Shown piece after piece: positions 11,952 to 22,503 of a DNA stretch of 64,000 bases (position 1 is the stretch's first letter; the number at the start of each line of letters is the position of its first letter). The position numbers and the translations under genes are program-made. The stretch is taken from contig OX235272.1 of NCBI GenBank assembly GCA_944472155.2, positions 14,368,354 through 14,432,353 of the forward strand, in the 5' to 3' direction. The DNA is from Trichobilharzia szidati. Taxonomy: Eukaryota; Platyhelminthes; Trematoda; Strigeidida; Schistosomatidae. Below the pieces are notes generated by a model. The model was not told the DNA's origin, searched no databases, and worked only from the letters and a program-made list of their open reading frames with translations.

Positions 11952-12237
11952 TGTAGTGACCCGTTTTATTACTCATCATCGCAGTATACTTTCACTATGT
12001 AATTGTACTTTGATTTGTTTATTACTCTAAATCTTGCATGCTAACAATTGATACTTTTGTACTCGCTCGATTTTTGAATCTTGATTGCTGCAATAATACA
12101 CTATCGTATTCCTTCGCAAGTGCCTTTTGAATTACGTTGCGGATGTCGAGTAATCGCAACGTTAGGGCACAATTGTAAACGCGAGGAAATACTAGAAGAT
12201 ACGTGTACTCTAGTTCAGTCAAAACATAGCAGCAACA
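11952..12237 (+). repeat. TRIM-1 3' LTR
   Basis: 286 bp, same ends as the 5' LTR. It is followed by ATAT of the adjacent AT microsatellite. Confidence 0.92.
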
Positions 12238-12261
12238 ATATATATAGATATATAATTGTAA

Positions 12262-12559
12262 TCAATTCGAAACATACTTGGGTTTTTCTTTGTTAACGCG
12301 ACGACAATATTTCCATATTTCTTGATGTGCTCCATTGATAAAGCCTGTAAACTGGCGTCACTCATGTAAAAATTGAGAATATATTATAATTACTTGTGTG
12401 TATCATTTGTAAATCTGAATATTCATTAATCCTAAAGAATTCATTTTCCGAATTGTTGTTAACTTTTATTCGTTTAACCAATGCACAAATTAAATATATT
12501 TATTTGGATAACCAAAATATATTTGCATTGTGAGTTGTTTGATGTCAAGAGAAAAAGGG
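12262..12559 (+). repeat. Repeat D1 (copy of 18,630-18,915)
   Basis: About 280 bp that recurs almost unchanged at 18,630-18,915. It includes the CR1-like tail motif (12,343-12,370) and then AT-rich sequence ending TTGTGAGTTGTTTGATGT. In the second copy it lies directly downstream of the CACTA transposase terminal exon, so D behaves as the 3' flank of that gene. Confidence 0.75.
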
Positions 12560-12860
12560 AAAGAGGATGCATGTAAAAGGGGGACATTCTTGTCATTCAG
12601 TGGACAATACGCAATTGAAAGCGGGACATATTGGTGATTAGGGGTCAATAGGAGAGTAAAAAGGGGACATTCTTGTGATTAAGGGGACTATATGCGAGTA
12701 AAGCGGGGAAATTCTGGTGATTAAGGGGACTATATGCGAGTAAAAGATGAACATTCTGGTGATTAAGGGGAACATATGCGAGTAAAAGGGGGAGTTTCTG
12801 GTGATTCAGGGCAAAATGTGTCTGAAAAGGGGACAGTGTTTGTCGTCGGGGTAAAAGGGG
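12560..12860 (+). repeat. CACTA subterminal tandem repeats
   Basis: Roughly seven imperfect units of about 37 bp built on GCGAGTAAAAGGGGGACATT followed by CTGGTGATTAAGGGGACTAT. A reduced array is at 18,925-19,000. Both arrays lie just upstream of CACTA transposase segments. Subterminal repeats are the usual transposase-binding regions of CACTA elements; that role here is inference. Confidence 0.7.
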
Positions 12861-12954
12861 ACAATTGTCCCATTTCGGAATTTTGTCCCGTTATTCTCTA
12901 AATGGAATGTCCTGTTTTTCTCCCCTTTTTAACACGATTTTTCCCATGTTTGTA

Positions 12955-13726
12955 GGATTGGGGCACCACATGGAGATGTCTGTGGTTGAAAGTACCTACA
13001 ACAAGATTGATCTGCAGTTGAATATCGACGGATTGTCCATCTCTAAGTCTTCTAACCAGCAGCTATGGCCCTTGTTAGGTAGCACCGCTCCTCAGTAGAG
13101 TACTCCTGATAGGTATATTCGGTAGTCCTAGCAAACCGAGCAGTTATAAAGAGTTATGCAATGACTTAGTATCTGAGCTAAAGGATATATTAAGTCAAGG
13201 CATACATACACATTACCAGACTGAACAGGCACTTCCACGTTCGTTTGACAGGCGTCATCTGTGATGCACCGGCTAGAGCGGACGTGAAATTTATAGTAGG
13301 TGATAATGCCAGCGCAGGTTGTGACAAATGCGCGGTTTCCGGAAGAAAACTTGGCGGCAGGATGACATTCGAAAATGGAATTTTTCCATTTCGGACTGAT
13401 GACAGCTTCCGTCAAAGGATGCAGTCAAGCCACCACCGTGGACAGTGTGTTTTTGAGGAATTAAACCTTGATATGGATGAGTGCTTCCCTGCTGACCCAA
13501 TGCACCTAGTATATTTAGGGGTAGTGAGGAAGCTTATAAGTCTCTGGTAAGACTTAGCTAAAACAAAGGAGATGCACATAATCCGGCCCATGCTTGAAAA
13601 CATAGACGGGAAGGTATTAACTTGTGCTAGAATGACACCCCGAGAAAATGTAGGGGGCTCACCGAAGTCAGTCGGTGGAAGGCCACTGAATGTCGCATCT
13701 TCCTCCTCTACCTAGGACCTGTATAA
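12955..13726 (+). pseudogene. CACTA (SmTRC1-like) transposase fragment B1
   Basis: Partial transposase of an animal CACTA/EnSpm element. After an intron-acceptor-like TTTGTAG it reads LQLNIDGLSISKSSNQQLWP (the DGL..SKS..Q.WP block), then, in another frame, VICDAPARADVKFIVGDNAS, GCDKCAVSGRK and [18 protein letters not shown] (C..C pair and the MHL.YLGV.RKL block). The frame changes at about 13,240, exactly where the other two copies change. Extra lesions include a small deletion near 13,083 and a TAA at the end of the ISLW block. It stops where repeat A2 begins. Confidence 0.85.
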
Positions 13727-14059
13727 TATAATAAGGTACATAATTACTCCTACAAATGCAGGACACACAAGTTGTAAAGGCATAGATAAGTATTATTTAA
13801 GTTACATATTTAAATTACATGATTTACGGTTAAATAACATGGTTGCTGTCATTTTATCTTTAGTTTGTGGGAAAAATCGGATAACTGGTGATTCAATGGA
13901 ACACATCAAGAAATATAGAGATATTGACTTCGCATTAACAAAAAAACCCAAGTATGCGTTGGATGGATTACATATACTCGGGAAAATAAATAAAGCTTGA
14001 AGTTGAGTCCCTCATAAAACAATAAAATGCGTCTTACAATAATATATTCCCACTTTACG

Positions 14060-14901
14060 CACATGAATTAATAAATAAATTTATTCTCATAGTACAGTAC
14101 ATGAGGGACGCCAGTTTACAGGCATCACCAAATTGTTACAGAAATAGAACCATATAATTCAATCACAATTTACAGGCAGCAGCAAGGTATTTAAGCGCGT
14201 TGTTACATACTGTAAAAGACTAATGGTTGATTCGTTCTAGGAATAAGTAGTTTATTTATATAATCAGTAGAGTGAAACAGTCTGTACGGAGAGCGTTTGA
14301 AACTTATAAATAAAGAGCAAGTCCTGACATCTAGGGGCAGGTTGTTGCATATTTTAGAATAAATGACTGTGAAGACGTTTTCACGGAGTGTTGATTTGAA
14401 GGCTTGAACTGTCACTGTGCAAGTTTGGTTACGCAGATCGTAAGAGCCTTCCTGTGTGAATTGTATGTCCTTACTGTGTGAGAATGATATTTTGTGAAGG
14501 ACCTTAAAGGACAATATTAGGTTTATAATAAGTCGTCTTGTCCAGAGTAGGTCAAGTTTTAGAATCATGCAGCGGGAGATGTAGTCTCTCTCACAATCGT
14601 AGCCAAGTAGTTTGGAGGTGAAGTACCGCTAGGTGCTTTCCATCCTTAGCTTGTCACGTGTGCGAGTGCTGCTTATAACAAATGGACAGCACTCTAGTAG
14701 TGGTTTTACATGTGTTTTATACAGAATTAGCTTTGCCTCATTGTCGTGAAAGTTCCTGAGTATGCATCCTAAGAGCATCCTCGACTTTCGAGCCTGTGAT
14801 GCCACTTGCTCAGAGAATGCCAGGTCACTAGAATAACTCAGGCCTAAGTCAACGACACTTTGGAGTTTGGTAAGGTTAGCCGATTGAAGCGTTAACTTCA
14901 T
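14060..14901 (-). pseudogene. CR1-clade reverse transcriptase C-terminal fragment (A2)
   Basis: Equivalent of the A1 relic: open segments 14,901-14,629 and 14,568-14,203 share one frame and are separated by the same stop codon seen in A1. Motifs DLGLSYSSDLAFS, VLHKISFSHS and the RRL tail are retained. The catalytic domain is missing. A shared lesion means the unit was already defective when copied. Confidence 0.85.
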
Positions 14902-15023
14902 GTCGATTGAGGGTGCACTGAAACAGATCCAGCCACATTTGTTCAGGTTAAATTGTAGATTCCATAAAGACGATCAAGTAGTCACTTTATCTAATTCTTT
15001 CTGCACAACATTCTCAAAGTACC

Positions 15024-15365
15024 TTAGGTCATCACACTTTTTGAGTCATTGTGCGTCATTCTAGATGTCATATTAAAAGGCTTTGGGATTGTAGGATCCT
15101 GCAGTTCCGTTTTCATATGTGAGATAGTTTCGGGTACACATTCTAGTGAACTTAATTTCGATTTTAATTCATTTATCTGTAGCTGCATCTCTTTAATTGT
15201 GCATGTTAAGTAAGAGAGCTCTACCTTTTCAGACGGGACATCTTCCACCTGTATTACAGGGGTCAGAGTTATGCTCCAGTCTTTTATGTTGGGTGAACTA
15301 ATAGTAAGGGGTGGTAATGTGTTATTAGACGAGCTGATGCTATTTTCTAAATTACTGGTGTTCAC
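15024..15365 (-). pseudogene. Possible LINE ORF1 N-terminal fragment (A2)
   Basis: Same Ser/Asn-rich plus coiled-coil-like frame as at 3,657-4,028. The ATG equivalent to 4,028 has become GGG by substitution, and a 3-bp deletion lies just downstream. The first in-frame ATG is now at 15,365. Confidence 0.4.
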
Positions 15366-17041
15366 ACGAACACTTTTTAGAATTTCGGCCCATCGTTATT
15401 AAAGATCAATCAACAGTAAGCAATAAATGAATATAAACGAAAACACGTGCAAAAGCGTCACCTGATTCGAACGTACCGGGTGTATATGTGTATTGTGTGG
15501 TCGTCTATTCTTCTAGGCCTGCACTTTAGCCACACTATCTGCTGACCCATTGGCCTGGCTTGCCTAACGTTGTGATCAGACTGCTCCTAACGTCACCCCA
15601 ACTAGTCAAGGGAGAATACAAAGACTTATTTACTAACGATAGTGTGGAGAGAATATAATTATAATTTATATATCGTATAAACAGATAAGTTGACGTGAAA
15701 TTCATTCTAGTTTTACAGGAACGATCAGGCGTGTTATGACTGCAATCATAAAATATCAGTAAATTGGTACTGTTTCAATAATTTAAATGGTTAGGTTGCA
15801 ATGCAAACAATCAGAACAGGTCCATATAAATTTTAATAATAATTTATATTTTCATATAAACATAAATTTACATGAAAATGCATGCCACTTTTACAGGCAC
15901 CATCAAGTATAATGTAATGACAAATAATATATTGTCTACAGGTTAATAATGTTTGAACAGCTAAATATTTGATATATATATAAATACACTCATTGTCTGA
16001 CCCATGTCGTATCATTATTGAATTAAACAGTAGTCCTCCAGGTTGCGTAGGAAAATCGACTTCGTTTCGTTTTCAACCCGTAGTTGTAGGCATACGATAG
16101 CCAACCAATATTGAGGTAAGTACAACGTTTACAAGGGATAGTAAGATTATCACTCTTTTTAAAAGTTCAAATTGTTGAATTATATGGTACAAGCAATCGG
16201 AACAGATTCTTATAACTGTTAATTTGTAAATCTTCCACGAAGGTTTCCATCGAAGTTGAGCGACAACCACGTGCTTGAACGCTATTTCAGGAAGAGGAGA
16301 AAATCCTGCACAGCTACAAAGTGATATAAAATGCAATTATGAATAATGCATCGTTGGAAGTATATTTACAAGAAAAATACAAGAATAAGCTATACAGTAC
16401 TTGATATGATAGTGCACATTTGCAATGCATGATGCTAACCATATTGGTCTTACCGTAGAAAACTATGACGTTTTCTATGAAAATAAAGTTATTCTCAAAC
16501 ATGAGTGCTGTTGCTGTTTATTTTATTTTTTTAACCATCAGAGCAACCGAACTTTATGCGAGAGAAGAGCGTGAATGAGAAAAAAGAAAAACAAGAGTAA
16601 ATTTCAGCTTTACTAAAGGCCTAGGAAGTTGAGATAAAATAGAGTATAATAGTAATTAGGTAGAAGGATTATCGTGAAGTATATAAGTGACACTTTAGAG
16701 AGAAGTGGCTAGAAGGATTAGAACCTGTTGAATATGGTGACCTGTAGGATGTCTGGCGAACTTGTGTATGGCCTATTCGGTAGCATCTTGACAGGAAACT
16801 GAGCAGGCTTGTAGATGTTAGGAGCGAAAGCATTATTTCTTTTTACAAGCTAAGACTGTACAGTCATTATTGTTTTAGTTTTTTTTTTTTATTTTTTTTA
16901 TAAAGTCAATCTTTTATACTTTCAGTATCTAAACTCATATTTAATTCTCGAGCTGCCAGAATAATGCATGTTGCTGTCCTACAGATCGGAGCGATTCACA
17001 TTTATGACCACTACCAAATCTGCTGATCAGCATGCGCCACC

Positions 17042-18565
17042 CTGCAGTTGAATGTCGACGGATTGTCCATCTCTAAGTCTTCTAACCAGCAGCTATGGCC
17101 CTTGTTAGGTAGAAATGCAGCACTACTCCTCAGTAGTGTATTCCTGATAGGCATATACGGTGGTCCTAGCAAACCGAGCAGTTATAAAGAGTTATGCAAT
17201 GACTTAGTATCTGAGCTAAAGGATATATTAAGTCAAGGCATACATACACATTACCAGACTGAACAGGCACTTCCACGTTCGTTTGACAGCCGTCATCTGT
17301 GATGCACCGGCTAGAGCGGACGTGAAATTTATAGTAGGTGATAATGCCAGCGCAGGTTGTGACAAATGCGCGGTTTCCGGAAGAAAACTTGACAGCAGGA
17401 TGACATTCGAAAATGGAATTTTTCCATTTCCGACTGATGACAGCTTCCATCAAAGGATGCAGTCAAGTCACCACCGTGGACAGTGTGTTTTTGAGGAATT
17501 AAACCTTGATATGGAAGAGTGGTTCCCTGTTGACCCAATGCACCTAGTATATTTAGGGGTAGTGAGGAAGCTTATAAGTCTCTGGCAAGACTTAGCTAAA
17601 GAAAAGGAGATGCACATAAAACGGCCCATGCTTGAAAACATAGACGGGAAGGTATTAACTTGTGCTGGAATGACACCCCGGGACTTCCCGAGAAAATGCA
17701 GGGGGCCGAAGTCAGTCGGTGGAAGGCCACTGAATGTCGCATCTTCCTCCTGTACCTAGGACCTTTATTACTTAAGGACACTCACTATGCCACCCGGAAT
17801 ATACTGCAACTTCCAGAGACTTAGTTTAGCAGTTTACCTCCTGTCTCACATAAAGTCTCATCGCAATTACTTGGAAGGTTGCAGAGATGAGTTATTGAAC
17901 TTCCTCAATGAGTTTGAAGTGATTTATGGCAGGGAGCACTTAGTTTATAATATTCATTGTCTGTTGCAGACACTTAGTGGAAGATGTCCATGAAATGGGA
18001 CCGTATTTATTTAAATATTCCCCTCAGCCATCATTGTCAGCAAGTTCGCTTCTGCTACGATGCCCGAGGACGAAGTAATGAAAATTTTGGAAGACACTAC
18101 TAAGGCATACTTCCACGATGTACGTGATCATGTAGAAAAAAGAGGGAGCCGGCCAAGAGTAAGTAAACAGTTTTTGTTAAATTAAAGTTACTATACTACA
18201 AACCGTTTCATTGTATGAATGTCAATCAACGAAATTCTCTTTTTATTTTTCACAAATTGCTGTTGACAATGAGAAGAGTGACCAGAGGATCTGTGCTGTA
18301 AGTGACAATTTAATTGAATGAATGCTGTAAAAATACTGAAACTGAAGGTCTTTCAGTGTGAGTATTTATATGTAAAGGAATAATTTGATTTGTACTCAAT
18401 AATAAAGTGAAATTTTATGGCTAAATAAACACGTTTAATATATCATTATTATTATTATGTCAAATGTCTGTATAAGTGTCACCGTTGATTACTACCTAAC
18501 TAAATTTTTTCCCTTTTCAGGATAGTTCAATGGATCTACTTGATGACAGGGAGTACATGTAAAGC
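17042..18565 (+). pseudogene. CACTA transposase fragment B2 with 3' exons
   Basis: The longest transposase remnant. It reads DGLSISKSSNQQLWP at 17,057-17,101 and VSELKDILSQGIHTHYQTEQ, then shifts frame near 17,283 into VICDAPARADVKF, C..C, and [21 protein letters not shown] further segment at 17,787-17,993 reads FQRLSLAVYLLSHIKSHRNY and EVIYGREHLVYNIHCLL, resembling the C-terminal conserved region of animal CACTA transposases. A donor-like AGA/GTAAGT near 18,160 and an acceptor CCCTTTTCAG near 18,520 suggest a last intron. The final exon ends with codons for MDLLDDREYM and a stop at about 18,562. Only the frameshifts prevent a long open reading frame. Confidence 0.85.
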
Positions 18566-18629
18566 TGCATTCAGACTTCAGATGATTTCAAGCTTCATTT
18601 TTTCCCCAAGTATTTGTAATCCATCCAAA

Positions 18630-19010
18630 ACAAACTTACTGGGTTTTTATTGTTAACGCGATGACAATATTTCCATATGTCTTGATGTGCTCCATTGATA
18701 AAGCCTGTAAACTGGCGTCCCTCATGTAAAAACTGAGAATATATTATAATTACTTGTGTGTATCATTTGTAAATTTGAATGTTCATTAATCCTAAAGAAT
18801 TCATTTTCCGAATTGTTGTTAACTTTTATTAGTTTAACCAATGCACAAATTAAATATATTTATTTGGATAACCAAAATATATTTGCATTGTGAGTTGTTT
18901 GATGTAAAGAGAATAAGGGAAAAATGATGCGAGTAAAAGCGGGACATTCTGGTGATTAAGTGGACAATGTGTCTAAAATGGTGACAGTGTGCGTCGTCTG
19001 GGAAAAATTG
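18630..19010 (+). repeat. Repeat D2 plus shortened subterminal array
   Basis: Copy of D1 followed by about two GGGACATTCTGGTGATTAAG units. It joins the end of the B2 transposase to the start of B3, giving a head-to-tail arrangement of CACTA sequence. Confidence 0.75.
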
Positions 19011-19094
19011 GACAATTGTCGCATTTCCGAATTTTGTCCCCTTATTCTCTCAATGGAATGTTTCAATTTTTCCCATTTTTGAAACATGATTTTC

Positions 19095-19708
19095 CCCATA
19101 TTTGTAGGATTGGGGCACTACATGCAGATGTCTGTGGTTCAAAGTCCCTACAACAAGATTGATCTGCAGTTGAATATCGACGGATTGTCCATCTCTAAGT
19201 CTTCTAACCAGCAGCTATGGCCCTTGTTAGGTAGAAGTACAGCACCACTCCTCAGTAGTGTATCCCTGATAGGTATATACGGTGGTCCTAGCAAACCGAG
19301 CAGTTATAAAGAGTTATGCAATGACTTAGTATCTGAGCTAAAGGATATATTAAGTCAAGGCATACATACACATTACCAGACTGAACAGGCACTTCCACGT
19401 TCGTTTGACAGCCGTCATCTTTGATGGTGCATCACCGGCTAGAGCGGACGTGAAATTTATAGTAGGTGATAATGCCAGCACAGGTTGTAACAAATGCACC
19501 GTTTCCGGAAGAAAACTTGACTGCAGGATGACATTCGAAAATGGAATTTTTCAATTTCGGATTGATGACAGCTTCCGTCAAAAGATGCACTCACGTCACC
19601 ACCGTGTGTTTTTGAGGAATTAAACCTTGATATGGATGAGTGCTTCCCTGTTGACCCAATGCACCTAGTATATTTAGGGGTAGTGAGGAAGCTTATAAGT
19701 CTCTGACA
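19095..19708 (+). pseudogene. CACTA transposase fragment B3
   Basis: Third copy, starting after the same acceptor-like ATTTGTAG. It reads LQLNIDGLSISKSSNQQLWP, then the shared frameshift near 19,405, then a slightly diverged DAPAR block (with a 3-base insertion) and VKFIVGDNAS. A 5-bp deletion near 19,605 breaks the frame again. It ends abruptly in R1 LINE sequence at 19,709. Confidence 0.8.
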
Positions 19709-20070
19709 AGACCTCGATATCTTTCACCCCATTATTCCGCTTAACAGTGGGGACAGAACTGAACCACGTATGATTAAAGACAGTTAGCCGGCCTTTTCAT
19801 GTCTTCCACTCTCACTGGGCATGTCTTACAGCCATAAAGGGAGATGGAGCGAACTGCTGAGCAGTGCACACGTCCTTTGGTTGGCAGCTGTATATAATGT
19901 TTACGTCAGAGATGTCGTATGTTGGCATATGCCAAACAAGCCCTCTATATCCGTGCTGAAATTTCGTCAGCCATCTATTCGGCTCAATACTTTTGAGTTC
20001 CTTAGTCACTCACACCATCTGAGTGGCCATATAATACCGTGTTGTAGAGGCTCTGTAATCAAGTGCTTTC
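19709..20070 (-). pseudogene. R1 (RTE-clade) LINE C-terminal fragment
   Basis: The minus strand matches the region that at 39,710-40,100 (plus) encodes the post-palm domain (FTYLGSCIS to LLYGSETWP). It is degraded here and only short frames remain. The same segment recurs at 43,045-43,350, 46,430-46,700 and 38,370-38,560. Confidence 0.6.
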
Positions 20071-20677
20071 ATCGACAATGGGAAGCTTCATTAACATCTT
20101 TTTTTAAGCCCCAATCACTGGATGGAATTCCTCTCAGAAGTTTTACTGTAAGAACAAAAACATAACTGAGACACCAGAATTTGAAAAATACGGTTCCAAC
20201 CAAAAAAGTAAGCCCAGGTATCAAAGATTAAAAGAAAGCTGAAAGACGACCTGGCTTCATCATTGTAGCATCCTGAAGTAAACATTAGGTTGCACAGAGA
20301 AAGCTCATGATTGTGTTAGGATTCGAAGCCACACCTTTTCACAATGGCGTTTTAGACCCATTGACGACGCCATCTATGGAACTATCTATAACTGCGGAAG
20401 CCATTACACATGTTTTGCAGTGGTTAGTTAGTTGAATTATGAACTTAAAAACTATACATTTGTTCATTTCCGTCGTGTAATTCAATTATTTTCCTGCGTA
20501 TTATAAATTTCGTACCAACAAACAAGTCCACTGAACAAATTTCTAGTTGTCTCTCATCTCACCATCATCCCATGAAAAGTGGTTGATTGTTCAGTAGTAT
20601 ATTTATGACACAAATACTGTAAAATAATGTAAAGAAACAACCAAATATTATATAAGACGTTTGGTAATCTTTTTTTT
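20071..20677. other. No gene seen
   Basis: AT-rich, no coding or repeat signature recognised beyond the LINE fragment on its left and the hairpin on its right. Confidence 0.35.
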
Positions 20678-20938
20678 GATGTGGTTGTATTCTCTGAGCT
20701 GGATAGTTAATTTGCGAAGCTTTCATCACCCTACTAGGTGACATCTTCAGCGCACACTTCAATTCATTGAACCATTCAACCAATCACGTCCAAGGTCACC
20801 GGGAGAGATGATTAATAAACTCGTGGAGTAATCTAAAAGCTCACTTCAGTGAATTGAAGAATGCGCTGAAGATGTCACCTAGTAGGGTGATGAAAGCTTT
20901 GCAAATTAACTATCCAGCTCAGAGAACACAACCACATC
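20678..20938. repeat. Large hairpin of a Penelope-type terminal repeat
   Basis: Inverted arms of about 93 bp (20,678-20,769 and 20,844-20,938) with about 75 bp between. Each contains GCTGAAGATGTCACCTAGTA then GGGTGATGAAAGC and CTATCCAGCTCAGAGAACAC. CTGAAGA - stem - GAAA resembles a degenerate hammerhead ribozyme core, and such cores are known from terminal repeats of Penelope-like elements. A partial copy of the outer part is at about 34,405-34,470. No protein-coding Penelope sequence is adjacent. Confidence 0.6.
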
Positions 20939-21154
20939 AAAATCATCCACCTGAGCTACAAATCTTCTCCATCATATTTACAATATTTTTCTTTAATTTT
21001 CTGGAAATGATTATACTTTTGTGTCTAGGACAACATTTAAAGAGGTTATCTTCTAACAGATATTGTACTCATAATCTCTACTGACTTGCACTTTTAATAA
21101 CGCAAGTGTGTTTTCTCACTAAAGTGTGTTTAAATTATCTTTGATAGCTCATGT

Positions 21155-21389
21155 TGTAACAACAGAAGACAAGGGCCAGGCAACAGAACCTGTATTACGG
21201 AAAATCAACATGTATTTATAGATTTTGATGTACATTATTGTAGGTTAATGTTAGTAGAAAATACAGTCTACTGATTGGTTGTTTCTCACACAAAGTTAAC
21301 CTTGCATCTCTTGTGGCTGTGTCAGTTCATCTATATGTTAACTGTATCCGCCTGTCCATCTTGACCTTGACCTCAATTACTGTCAACCA
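21155..21389 (-). repeat. Putative solo LTR (copy related to 48,561-48,853)
   Basis: On the minus strand it runs from TGGTTGACAG to TTGTTACA (TG...CA). It includes a TATAAATA-like box and the conserved CCTGGCCC-TTGTCTTCTG end shared with 48,561-48,853. No internal retrotransposon sequence adjoins and no clean target duplication was found. Confidence 0.55.
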
Positions 21390-21614
21390 ATTTGGCTAGC
21401 AACGATCTCTCACCACAATGTAACTGGCCTGTACACGCAACATCAGTACAATTATCTGACTTATTTCAGAAATGCATGAAAAATCTACGGGCTAAAATTA
21501 TCTACTTTGTTTTAAATGGATCTCTTGTAAAAAACAATGAAGTTGAGTCAAGAGGGGAGACATTTTGGATGTCGAAGTCTAGATTGTTGTGGAAAGAACA
21601 CGAAATATTCCTTT

Positions 21615-21850
21615 TGCGCTCCAAGTGGAACATAGGGCTTCAAGCTAGAGCTTTGAAGTTTCAGTAGTAGTGGTGTTTTTTTCGCGGGGAAGGGGGGGTT
21701 GCTAGCCTCACACCCAACCTTCCCTCTTTTTGGGTTTACAGCCAACCAACTAGGGGAGGTAAAGGTGTGTGTGCCGGCCATGAATCGAACCCGGGACCAC
21801 GAGCACGGTTGGTGAGCATCATTGTACATCTGAGCCACCGATGCACTATG
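21615..21850 (-). mobile_element. tRNA-derived SINE with R2-like tail
   Basis: Minus-strand head carries an A-box-like GGTGGCTCAGATG and a B box (GGTTCGATTC), the internal RNA polymerase III promoter elements of tRNA genes. The body contains the GGCTAGCAACCC-type stretch common to this family. The 3' tail GAAGCCCTATGTTCCACTTG matches the 3' end of R2 LINEs in the window, implying R2 machinery moves it. Confidence 0.75.
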
Positions 21851-21864
21851 TGTATGTATTATTT

Positions 21865-22235
21865 ATTATTACTATTCCCTTGGGTTCTAGGTGTAGCACA
21901 GACCTTCATTAACACATCCTCACTTCACCCTCTTCTCTGAAGTTGTTTTTGGCTGAATCCACGACTGCTGTGTAGGCTCCTGTTGCCTCTTCACACTCTC
22001 TCCTCCAGGTCACACTCTCAAACCCAATCAGGCTTCACTTTAGGGCCTGGTGTGTGATTTCATTTTAACGGTCTTTTTAGCGTGTATCCAATCTACCTGG
22101 ATTTCCTTCAACACATTCATTGAGTTATAGATTTTTTGTTAGTTTGGTGCCAGAGTTTTTTTATTGCTAATCCTTTCTGGCCATCTGAGCTTCACAGCAT
22201 AGAGGCAGTGAAGGAAATACATAAATACCAATTTT
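21865..22235 (-). pseudogene. R2 (RTE-clade) LINE 3' fragment, degraded
   Basis: The 3' end is at the left: TTATTATTACTATTCCCTTG then GGTTCTAG, as at 44,313 and 49,536. The rest aligns loosely with the C-terminal coding and tail region of those copies but is too decayed to translate. Confidence 0.6.
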
Positions 22236-22503
22236 GTTGCATCATGAATACAAGAATATTCGGTGTATCATTTCACTGCTAACACACCAATCACAAACTT
22301 CAGAAAAGTTTTTGTTTTAGAAGGAATATTAATATATAGCTGAGTTTCGATTTTTATTTCTTTTCAGCTCCAACCAACCAAATGTGTGATACACTAACTT
22401 GATGAAATAAACGAAACAGCCTAATTTCGTCTCTTTTATGCTAAATCTACCGTGTCTCTTTAATAGTGTGACCTCCTGGTCACAGCTTGAGCTTATTTCT
22501 CTT

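Larger units (their letters stand above)
10465..12237 (+). mobile_element. TRIM-1: LTR mini-retrotransposon carrying a Gln-rich segment
   Basis: A complete 1,773-bp element bounded by two 286-bp direct repeats that start TGTAGTGACC and end AGCAGCAACA (TG...CA). The repeats differ at three positions. The first is followed by a primer-binding-like TTGGCGAGCCCGAC, and the second is preceded by the polypurine tract GGAGGGGCTAT. There is no gag, protease, reverse transcriptase or integrase, so the element fits the terminal-repeat-retrotransposon-in-miniature class and must be mobilised in trans. The 1.2-kb interior is Gln-rich coding-like sequence plus an AT-rich tail. Flanks are ATAT on both sides. 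A second copy is at 25,060-26,844. Confidence 0.9.
13726..17041. repeat. Repeat unit A2 (copy of 2,356-5,691)
   Basis: Close copy of A1 in the same orientation, including the CR1 relic with the same in-frame stop. It sits inside CACTA sequence. The left junction is after CTACCTAGGACCT of B1, and the right junction is at CTGCAGTTGAAT of B2. B1 and B2 overlap in content by about 720 bp, so A2 is flanked by a long direct duplication of transposase sequence. Confidence 0.85.

Noticed and set aside
10465..12237. TRIM-1 and TRIM-2 as one segmental duplication
   Set aside because: Their flanks are unrelated, each has its own target duplication, and the LTRs differ more between elements than within each element.
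13128..13603. Several minus-strand frames of 60-95 codons, repeated at 17,166-17,538
   Set aside because: They lie antisense to the CACTA transposase motifs and recur only because that gene recurs.
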